Of a DNA stretch of 64,000 bases, positions 9,700 through 17,268 are shown piece by piece (within the stretch, counting starts at the first letter, position 1; each line of letters starts with the position of its first letter). The position numbers and the translations under genes were made by a program. The notes beneath the pieces were generated by a model. The model was not told the origin of the DNA, did not search any database, and saw nothing but the letters and a program-made list of their open reading frames with translations. The DNA comes from Megalonaias nervosa (Eukaryota > Mollusca > Bivalvia > Unionida > Unionidae): positions 1 through 64,000 of the forward strand of contig JAECUM010091479.1 in the NCBI GenBank assembly GCA_016617855.1. Direction: 5' to 3'.

Positions 9700-9870
9700 G
9701 GAATTTTTTTGCATTTCGTGATCTCCATGCAATAGTGAAACATGTTTTTTTTCCGGCCAATGATAGAACAGATACTTTTCAGCATTCGTCTATTAATGAT
9801 AGTTGTTTCCATAGTATTTTTCGTCTGTATTTTCCGTTTTACTTCTGCATATCAGGCAATACGTAGTCAT
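9700..9870 (-). pseudogene. Short zinc-ribbon protein (DUF5679-like)
   Basis: It starts MTTYCLICRSKTENTDEKYY, typical of the small Cys-rich proteins found in many Polintons. After a frameshift near 9800 the second half reads LKSICSIIGRKKNMF, where a CxxC pair is expected but the second Cys is Ile. The start ATG overlaps the protease stop (ATGA at 9867-9870), suggesting translation from a shared transcript. Its role in the family is unknown. Confidence 0.55.
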
Positions 9871-10385
9871 TTTAAAATTTGCTTGTTAGATAAAATTGCA
9901 ATTTTGTCGTTTTCCAAGCTTGGCTTAGGTGTAAATTGTAATATAAATTTCAGAAAATCACCGTCTGAGTGCTTTGCACCCAGTCCAAAAACTGGGACAT
10001 TTGCTTGATAAATATAACACAATAATATCTACAAGCTGCAGTTCCAACTGGCTGAAGTTGATTAGAAAAATAATTGATTTTTTTTGTACTTGGATGATAG
10101 CACGTACTGTTTGATAACATCACTTGGTGGCAGCCCAAACGAATCAAAATAGTTGTTTTTATAAAGCGCTACCCAGTGCGTGCCAGATCCATCGTTGAAA
10201 TTTTGAATATTTATAACACAACTTTGATTTGTTGGTAGAGAGCTTCGCTCTCAAGGTCGAAGTGATTCGACCGCTAGCGATCTGAGCTCCTCTTTAGAAA
10301 ATACTCCTTGAAATCGGTTGATAACTTTCAGTTTATCTAAGATCTCAAAGCTGTTTAACGGAGCTACCTCCTGGTACCGGGTAGC
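9867..10385 (-). pseudogene. Adenain-type (Ulp1-like) maturation cysteine protease
   Basis: It would cleave capsid precursors. The frame shows LNSFEILDKLKVINRFQGVF, then GSGTHWVALYK (catalytic His), NYFDSFGLPPSDVI (catalytic Asp), QLQPVGTAACRYYCVIF (Gln and Cys; the usual ACGYYC has Arg for Gly) and DGDFLKFILQFTPKPSL. A TGA sits between the N-terminal part and the His segment, inside a block of palindromes at 10238-10279. Frameshifts lie near 10090 and 9990. It follows the pX-like gene and overlaps the zinc-ribbon start. Confidence 0.82.
10238..10279. repeat. Hairpin cluster inside the protease ORF
   Basis: Three palindromes lie side by side: GAGAGC-TTC-GCTCTC (10238-10252), GGTCGAA-GTGA-TTCGACC (10255-10272) and the core CGCTAGCG (10272-10279). 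The protease frame is aligned on both sides, so about 40 bp look like an insertion in the coding sequence, which also brings a stop. Confidence 0.7.
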
Positions 10386-10563
10386 ATTAGTGCTCTCCAA
10401 CGTCCAATCCCCAGCAAATTGGGAAGTAGACTTCCAGCTATTGCTGCTTGCAATGGCCCTATGAATCCACCTTGGACTGCTTTCAGGTTCGTCTTTGCGG
10501 TTCTCTTTTTCTTTTTTTTTTAGTCGTTTTACGTTTCGCTGCTGTTTTACGTTTTCCAGGCAT
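10385..10563 (-). pseudogene. Basic pX-like core protein
   Basis: The start MPGKRKTAAKRKTTKKKRKR is highly basic. After a frameshift in the A-rich tract it continues NLKAVQGGFIGPLQAAIAGS then LLPNLLGIGR, a glycine/alanine/leucine-rich segment. Basic leader plus GGFxGP...A..LP is the layout of adenovirus pX-like condensing or membrane-active peptides seen beside the protease in Polintons and adintoviruses. The assignment rests on composition and position. Confidence 0.5.
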
Positions 10564-10600
10564 TTTTTATTTGTAATCGTTAGACAAAATCACTAGATTA

Positions 10601-11044
10601 CTAACTGTTTGATACCGTAACGGTGATTCCATTATGGGCGATTCCATCGCGGGTGACTCAGTCACCGGACACAACCTTCCTTGTCGCTCCGGATATCGCC
10701 CCCGAAGAAGCAGCTATCCCTAATCTTCCTAAAACTGGCAGTAATTTTGATAGTACTGTTTTTGCAATAATTGCTAGTGCAGGTCCCAGAAAACCACCTC
10801 TTATTTCTTTACTTCGAGAAATTAAAGTAACTTGCGCTTCTGATAATTTTAAGATAAATGGCTTGCGCAGCCGCATTTTATTGATTTGCCTCTGTGTTTA
10901 TATTGGTTTTGCTGGCAGAACGCCAGCACTCGGGGTTTCGAAATCTATCTTCTGCGAAATAGACTGTCGTTTGATGATAGAATGTTTAAGATTTTTAACT
11001 TGTCTTGGCGATAAGTTCGTTTCATGTATAATATATTTCATCAT
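10601..11044 (-). pseudogene. GA-rich membrane-active minor virion protein candidate
   Basis: One frame runs from MMKYIIHETNLSPRQVKNL, through an in-frame TAA, to MRLRKPFILKLSEAQ, then GGFLGPALAIIAKTVLSKLL and GIAASSGAISGATRKV, with a TGA and a short tail to 10601. Polintons commonly carry a protein with a KxxxLSxxQ motif followed by a GGFLG...ALP...GLASGA hydrophobic stretch. This is thought to be analogous to adenovirus pVI/pX-type peptides. It sits between the capsid gene and the pX-like gene. Only two stops break it. Confidence 0.5.
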
Positions 11045-11093
11045 ATTTTATTTTCCTTTTGCTTGATAAATTTGTACCGCTTATATTTATACC

Positions 11094-11111
11094 CCAAGTG
11101 CTAACACTTGG
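11094..11111. repeat. Hairpin CCAAGTG-CTAA-CACTTGG at the capsid gene end
   Basis: A perfect 7-bp stem and 4-nt loop, 4 bp beyond the capsid stop codon on the minus strand and about 50 bp before the next gene's ATG. Confidence 0.7.
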
Positions 11112-11114
11112 TAT

Positions 11115-12656
11115 TTATACCTGGACAGTTATCCTGCCTTTTATAGCATCATTTGTCAAGAATCTATCACATACAATTAACGTATAAGCGTAATAATTAA
11201 CAGCTGGCATTTGTCCAAGTGTCCATTTAACTTCTATATCTGACGTCGATCCAATAGCTCGTTCGCTATGCTTACTGACGTCAAAGTGAAATATCGGATA
11301 AAGTGTTCCAAATTCTTCGATTGAAATTTGAGATTCCCTGTCAGCATCCAGATATTTTGCATGGCCTCCATAAGATACATATACACTCGAGGCATTAGCT
11401 GCAAAGTTACATTTGATTGCTCGTTCTGGATAATTTTTATAATTTGTTCTGACAAATATTCGTCTGACATCTGTACTATCAAAAACAGAATTGTTTATAT
11501 TTGACGATTAAATTCGGTCTTGTCGCCGAAATACAATAAATACGTGTCTTGGTAACTGTTCGCTTGGTGCTGTGGTTATTCTCCACGTGTTGTCAGTCGA
11601 ATTGGTACTGCGGTTTGATAAATTTTGTTTTGTTCAATGTATATATTTTTGGGTAAATGTGGGCAACGTCGCCTCAAGTTCGATAGTTTTATCGATAGAT
11701 GGAACGACTTGTGGCATCCATAGAGCTCGTCGTGAAATTACAAACTCATAATTTGGATCAACATCAGCACCAACTCGCATCAGACAATCATTTTTTCAGC
11801 TCGATCAAGTATAAGTGTATGCTTGATACCACGAAATACTTTGTTATAGTCTCTGCAAAACCCGAATATTGTGCTAAGTGGAAGCATCGTAATTATTTGA
11901 TTTGAGCTGTCTGTGAATTTTCGTCGTTTAGCATGACCTTCATGATATAATATGATTGTAATGCGCAATATCGGTATTATTTGATAAACAACTGCTAACA
12001 TTGCAGTACTATCTGAGACAGCACTTGGTGCAGCAATACTAAGAGCATTACAAACTTGTCTAAGCATAGCCCTTACAGCGGCATCATCAGCAGCTAAAGC
12101 TGGTGCGGCTATTTCTATTTGTGGGGCGATAACAATCAAATAATTTGTTACTAAAACTAGATCCGCCGCAGAATCAACTCCATTATCAATCGGATTGCGA
12201 AGTGGAATAAACTCATTTGAAACAACCTCTAAGAGTCCTGTATCTTTAAACCAAAATATATTTGCTGCAACATATCTAGAGTAGTCGTCGCTGAACGAAA
12301 CTACGTTAAGAATAGTACTTGCGACTGGCAGGTGCATTGAAATATCTTCCACTGTTTGACTGGCGAGCTGATGTCTGGTGCTTTTAAATAAACTCGAACA
12401 CTTGTTGACCAACGTTACTTCAATATTGGCACCAATTGCAACTAGAGGATCAGCAGCTGTCATTATTCGTCACTGTACTTCAAGTATGGCTTCGTGGAAA
12501 CAGAAACATATCTTCATCATGTGTATTAAATGTCTGTATGCCGTCCTTGTTAGGTTCATTTGAATTTTCATCGACATACTAAACGTGTTCAAATTCTGTT
12601 GTTGAGGTATCTGTCGTTATGTTCTCAGTCAGGTCAAGGTAGTTTTTGATAGACAT
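11115..12656 (-). pseudogene. MCP: Major capsid protein, double jelly-roll (hexon-like)
   Basis: The minus strand starts MSIKNYLDLTENITTD. A shift and a TGA precede a 227-codon open core (11780-12463) with NKCSSLFKST, ILNVVSFSDDYSRYVAANIF, and LPLSTIFGFCRDYNKVF then GIKHTLIL. After a further shift come SRRALWMPQVVPSI, FGTLYPIFHFDVSKHSERAI, KWTLGQMPAVNYYAYTLIV and CDRFLTNDAIKGRITVQV before a TAA. The PLxxIFGFCxDYxKVxxGxxH signature is typical of Polinton/adintovirus capsids. It has at least two frameshifts and three stops. It lies downstream of the coiled-coil gene, in the usual morphogenesis block. Confidence 0.85.
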
Positions 12657-12705
12657 TGTTTATTAGTAACTGATAGATAAAATCGTGAACCACTTTGCTG
12701 TTTGA

Positions 12706-12720
12706 GGTTGCAAAGCAACC
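12706..12720. repeat. Hairpin GGTTGC-AAA-GCAACC before the capsid gene
   Basis: A perfect 6-bp stem with AAA loop, between the end of the coiled-coil gene (12758) and the capsid start (12656). Confidence 0.7.
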
Positions 12721-12757
12721 CACTATAACGCGGCAACATAACGAACCGGGCCTTGGT

Positions 12758-13474
12758 TTAAAGTCTCGTTTTAGTTACTAATTTTCTGATAATGTCTTCG
12801 CCTGTCGGAGATAGCAAGTTTTTTTTTTTTTTTGTCGTTTTATCTTAAAAGAACCCTAATCGATAACATCTTCTGTTCTTACTCCGAATGTAAAATCATC
12901 ATTAACATTGGTTTTCACATTTGACATTGACTGCCAAGCAGTAGCTTATACTAGTCCTATTTCGTATTGATTTGGGGATGCTTGCGTTCCTGTGTCAAAC
13001 GTAATGTACTCATCATCAGAAATCTTATTAAAAATTTTATTTTTTAGCGTATTAATAAATTGTTGTCGTTGGTCCTCTTTTATTTCCTCTAAATCTATTA
13101 TTGTATTTCTTCATCTGATATTCTCTGATCATCAATTTTTTTAATCATTCTTTCTGGGTTTCAGCTTGGTTACCTATTTGCTCAATAACTTGTTCTGCAA
13201 CTTTCTTCTGTCCTTCTTCAACTATACTAAGTAATCCTATTTCTTTGCACTTTTCGACATCTTCAGGTGATACCGCAGAAATATCTGGCTGTTTGCCAAG
13301 TAAAGCCTCAGTCACTGGTTTGAATAGTCGTGCAGTTTCTTCTGCCGTTTGCTGTAGACCTCGACGTTCCTGCTCAACCTTCTTTTAAAATGCAGCTAAT
13401 ATTGCAACAAATTTCTTTAGAACCTCTATTCGTTTTGCGTCGATTTATAGTATTATTTATTTTGTTAGACTCAT
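12758..13474 (-). pseudogene. Unknown coiled-coil/helical Polinton protein
   Basis: After an ATG at 13474 and early stops, a good frame reads AKRIEVLKKFVAILAA, then GLQQTAEETARLFKPVTEAL and VEKCKEIGLLSIVEEGQKKV. A shift leads to EDQRQQFINTLKNKI, EYITFDTGTQASPNQYE, and finally LSPTGEDIIRKLVTKTRL and a TAA. The first half is charged and heptad-like. The second ends in a short basic motif. No enzyme motif is seen. It lies between the ATPase and capsid genes, where a scaffold or minor virion protein would fit, but I cannot name it. Confidence 0.5.
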
Positions 13475-13520
13475 TTTAGATTTTGACTGTTAGACTAATT
13501 TTTAAACGTTTACCGTTAGA

Positions 13521-14230
13521 TTAATTTTTAGAGTCTAAAAACTTGTCTATTCCACACCTGAACATGTGATTTCGATCTCGTACTAGTTTATCAAACAAGA
13601 AAAAGTTGTGTTTGCCATTATCAATTGCGTCATGATAAAGCTCAGCAAATTTATCTTTCAATATATCTCTGCATTGCTCTCGTGCTATATTTTGTACGTC
13701 AATATTGTCTAGTCTAGAAAATAGTATAAAACAATCTGTATTTCGCCTGATAAATCAATCGATATTGTAGAAGCCTTGTGCCAAATAGACTGCATTACAT
13801 TTTCTGTTGCGTGGCAATGAAAAATACGATTTTGTCTTATCCATCTCGGCGTTGCTAAGGGGAATGTCATCGAAGACAATATTTTATGCTAGTCAGTATC
13901 TAGCTCGGCAACTGGAATTAAATCTTCAGGTTGTTTTATGATAAATATATCATCGCCGGCGCCAAGTTCATTTTTGTTTTTCTTTTTTTTTTGTTTTTTT
14001 TTTTTTAGTTTTCCGTTGTATTCGCTAAGCAGCTGGTATTTATCCTGCTGTGAATTGATCGTGTAGATATAAACTCGATCGTAGTTGAAGAGGTCCTTAA
14101 GTAACAGATTCATCAGAAGGTTAGTTTTGCCCGATCTAGTTCGTCCTACTGTCAGATAGTGACAATCTGATAGGTCGTGGTTATGTTAATGTTTGATTAA
14201 TCGCTCCGTGTCAAAGTTGAAAATGCTCAT
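13521..14230 (-). pseudogene. FtsK/HerA-type genome-packaging ATPase
   Basis: Start MSIFNFDTERLIKH is followed by an in-frame TAA, then HNHDLSDCHYLTVGRTRSGK with Walker A GRTRSGKT, and DRVYIYTINSQQDKYQLL. A lysine-rich run follows at 13977-14012, then IFIIKQPEDLIPVAELDTD, Walker B IVFDDIPL, YFSLPRNRKCNAVYLAQ and FLFDKLVRDRNHMFR before the stop. This is the Polinton packaging motor family. The usual glycine-rich P-loop has Arg at two positions. The AAG/AAA expansion within the ORF is unusual. It is divergent from the plus-strand tail-fibre-like gene. Confidence 0.85.
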
Positions 14231-14611
14231 TCTGTACTAGGTATTCACAAAATTGTATCAGGAGGTCTTAGATAAATTTAATCAGTCAAAGTTAAATTTT
14301 ATCTCGCAGTAAGAATAAGAATGAGCTGTTACACAAAATTTTGTACGTTAATTGACAGCTCAACCGAAAAAGAAACTACAACTGTAGTGTAAGCCTTAAT
14401 ATAATTAGCTTTGAAATATCACTTGACATTAAAAGTAATCAGATATTCCACACTGGATAGGAACTGATACACACCAACAGCTGGTTTATGTTTTATGTTC
14501 ACTAGGGTTTAAGTTCCATGGGAAAAAATATTTTCAGGGCAATCTTTACTTCCCTTCCTAGCTGTACTGATGTCTTGTGTTTAATAAATAGTATAGAACG
14601 CCTTCTGCAGT
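14231..14611. other. Divergent spacer with a 23-aa ORF
   Basis: It lies between the ATPase start and the tail-fibre-like gene. A short plus ORF (14321-14392) begins MSCYTKFCTLIDSSTEKE and ends at TAA. Read-through in the same frame meets further stops. It may be the broken N-terminus of a separate gene. Promoters for both directions should be here but none can be pinpointed. Confidence 0.3.
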
Positions 14612-16235
14612 TATTCTTCAATAACAAATAACATTACAACAACCACTACGCCTGGCGCAGATTTAACAAATTATATTTTTTAAAAATCAGGAGATACAAT
14701 GACAGGTAATTTAAGAATGTCAGGTCAGCGAGTGCAAGACCTTGAGACAACATATCCACCAATCAACGCAAATAACTCACAGGCAGTAAGTTTTGCCCAA
14801 CTTAGCACGGTCAGTAATAGCAAGTTATCGTTGTCAGGTGGAATGATGACCGGAAATATTAATATGAGTAGAAAAAAATAGTGAATCTTGAGACTGAATA
14901 CCCTCCTTCTAACACAAATAACTCACAAGCATTAAGTTAAGCACAACTTAGCGCGGTTGATAATAACAAGTTGCCACTAGCCAGTGGGAGAATGGCTTCA
15001 AATTTAGATATAGGCAGGAAATTAATACTTAATACTCAGCTTGATAATACAACTTTAACCAATAACGATTCTGTAACTAATGTCAAGTGTGTCAAGGACA
15101 ACTTTGTAATAAAATCCGGTGACACAATGGTTGGAAATATGGACATGACATCGAACAATGTAACAACTAAGGCAATTCCATCAGCAACATCAGATTTAAC
15201 AAATAAAAATTGCGTAGACGAGATAATAGCAGGGAATATTACATCACGAGTAGGAAAAATCCGGTGACACGATGACAGGTATGTTAAACATGGGCTCGAA
15301 TAAAATAACGACGACTTATAATCCAGTCGCCCCATTTAATCTTACAAAAAAAACTGTACGTGGACGCTGAGATAAATGCAGCATCAACGAGTACAATTAC
15401 TACTGCAGATGCTAATTATCTTAAAAAATCAGAGGAACAGTTACAGGTTCAATCGATATGGCAGCATCTAGTACTTAATAATTTTAAGCTGGGACAGTTG
15501 TTATGTTGTTAGTTATATCGACAAAACAGAAGATATTTATCATGATAGAGTCAATGATATTACTGAAATACCAAACAATTTTGACCCTCCATTTTCATCC
15601 TCAGTTTTAACAGATATCAGATATAATGATATCTTATCTGAAGTATATAAGTACAGAGATTTTCTCGCTAATTCTGTCAATAATAAATTTAATGCTCTTA
15701 TGATAAGGCTTCCGCTGAAAATACCTTCACTACGGCAATTGAAATAATTACTGAAACAGTTTCATTGTATTAAAAGAGGAAATAATCGACTTCAATCACA
15801 TCTCATCGGGTCTCTCAGACAATGATAGGGATGAGATCATCAAATACTATAAATATTACCATAATGCAAACTTTACTGCGTCAAATAAGCTAGGAAATAT
15901 TACAATAAAATAATAGGCATGTTGAACTACATTCCTGTGATATGAACAACGACTGGAATTATATCAGCCGGCGGAACCGCAAATCTATTATTGTTGACAG
16001 TGTCAGGGGCAGGTATTGCATTATGAGCAACAAATAAAAAGATGAGCCAAAATACGAGAATAAAAATACTTCTTGTAAAATAGCAATAGCGACCTACAAC
16101 AAAATTCTTAATCAACTTCGAGCTTATTTAAGAGATGAGAAGTAAATTATGTTAGAGCTGATACAGGAACTGCGAGTCAAAGACAATTTGCTCGTAGATG
16201 TGATACCGAACAGAGTTGTAAAATATGAAAAATGA
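14612..16235 (+). pseudogene. Phage-tail-fibre-like repeat protein
   Basis: Repeats of about 45-50 residues begin SGDTMTGN or a variant and end in NLxTxYPPxNxNNSQA or TxxxSDLTNKNCVDE. Copies start near 14690 (MTGNLRMSG), 14840 (MMTGNINMS), 14985, 15116 (KSGDTMVGNMDM), 15258 and 15430 (GTVTGSIDMA). The SGGxMTGxLxM..TxxxDAATKxYVD unit is characteristic of phage tail fibres and of Polinton fibre-like genes, where a trimeric receptor-binding spike is inferred. Beyond 15490 the frame reads TEDIYHDRVNDITEIPNN, then HISSGLSDNDRDEI and ILNQLRAYLRDEK to a TGA at 16235. Several stops and shifts break it. The next gene's ATG overlaps that TGA. Confidence 0.65.
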
Positions 16236-16785
16236 TATTCAGCAAATTTTGTGTGAATTTCAAAAATAACAATAGTAAACTTTTATGTGAAATATATAAT
16301 ATGACAGATATTACAGTGGAAGATGCCACTTCAAAAATGAAAAGAATTCCTTACCGAGGTAAGCATATGACGATTATGCTTGACAATGAAAAGTACAACA
16401 CGTATTTCAAAAACAGAAACAAGATAAATTGTCTCTGGTTCGCACATAAAATTCAGATTATTTCAATAAGCTTACCTGGGTTACAGACTCACTTTCCAAT
16501 GCTGTTGATAATCTTTACAACCCAATATCTCAGAATAAATATACAAAGATCACAGTTGATGACGAACTGAAAAAGTGTTATGTCGATAAATCAATAGTCT
16601 CACATGGATATTTAATCAAGTTACTAGAACCTGGCTCTCTCATTAATGGTAAGATTAATGTGTACTTGTTCTATCATGATGATGAGTTATATAATAGCAA
16701 CAGCTTAAATTTTAAAAATATCTCGGCAATTGGCTGTGTAAAAAAAAATAGAGCCTCCATTGTGAAATCAGACGCTCGCGAATGA
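16232..16785 (+). pseudogene. Unknown Polinton protein after the fibre gene
   Basis: Starts MIFSKFCVNFKNNNSKLLCE at an ATG overlapping the upstream stop (ATGA). It continues with VEDATSKMKRIPYRGKHM, shifts frame near 16440, then reads KITVDDELKKCYVDKSI, LLEPGSLINGKINVYLFYHD and NRASIVKSDARE to TGA at 16785. It looks beta-rich and small. A penton-like single jelly-roll protein is otherwise missing from this element and this gene is a candidate, but no diagnostic motif supports it. Confidence 0.4.
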
Positions 16786-16976
16786 TCTAAATTTATACGA
16801 GACCATCCTTAGAACGTGTGTTGTGAAATATACAGTTATCTGTTTTTTTTTTTTCTTTTGTGTTGTAAATCCCAGCGAGTTATTAATTGCGCATTAATAG
16901 CATCAAATATGTGACCTGATGTGGAAAAAATCATGCGTGTAATATGTGTGAATATTAGGTATAGTAGTTTTGTGTC

Positions 16977-17263
16977 AAATATAAATATAAATCGCTAGCG
17001 ATTTCAAGTAAAAAGCACAGTAGTGGGTATAAAGGGGTGTATCTCAGCCAAACCCTATTTTGTCTGACGATGATGATTCAATGATAAGTACTCGAGTTAT
17101 ATAATCGAATGATGAAATCGACGCTGTTGCCTAAACAAAGTTGTTTTCATATTTTGTTCAGACTAACATGGAGGGGGGGGGGGGTCTGACGGAGTAAGAA
17201 TCATGCTGTCGTCCGAGTTCAAAATAGGGTTTCGGCAGAGATACCCCCTTTAAACCCTCTACT
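16977..17263. repeat. Right TIR of the inner Polinton
   Basis: Inverted copy of 2702-2984. It includes a 12-G run at 17173-17184 opposite a 7-C run in the left copy. The terminal motif occurs at both its outer end (17234-17263) and, inverted, at its inner part (from 17019). Confidence 0.9.
16989..17004. repeat. Palindrome AAATCGCTAGCGATTT (right copy)
   Basis: Perfect 16-bp palindrome at the inner edge of the right TIR, identical to 2956-2971. Confidence 0.85.
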
Positions 17264-17268
17264 TCGTC
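17264..17268. repeat. Right target-site duplication TCGTC
   Basis: Directly follows the last base of the right TIR and matches 2697-2701. Confidence 0.7.

Larger units (their letters stand above)
2702..17263. mobile_element. Inner Polinton/Maverick (adintovirus-like) element, 14.56 kb
   Basis: The element is bounded by about 285-bp inverted repeats that begin AGTAG and end CTACT, flanked by a 5-bp duplication. Between them lie the recognisable Polinton set: protein-primed PolB, integrase with chromodomain, adenain-type protease, FtsK/HerA-type packaging ATPase and major capsid protein, plus PLA2-like, zinc-ribbon, pX-like, HNH-NUMOD1 and tail-fibre-like genes. Nearly all genes have in-frame stops of all three types or frameshifts, so the copy cannot be active, yet the gene order is complete. 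It sits inside the polymerase gene of an older Polinton relic. Confidence 0.9.

Noticed and set aside
15927..16115. Minus-strand ORF of 62 codons with a hydrophobic segment (FILVFWLIFLFVAHNA)
   Set aside because: It is antisense to the plus-strand fibre-gene tail, whose frame shows more plausible coding. The hydrophobicity comes from A-rich sense codons.
3183..16785. Alternative genetic code or programmed read-through in the inner Polinton
   Set aside because: In-frame TAA, TAG and TGA all occur, at different points of different genes, together with frameshifts in several directions. Ordinary decay explains this better than a recoded stop.
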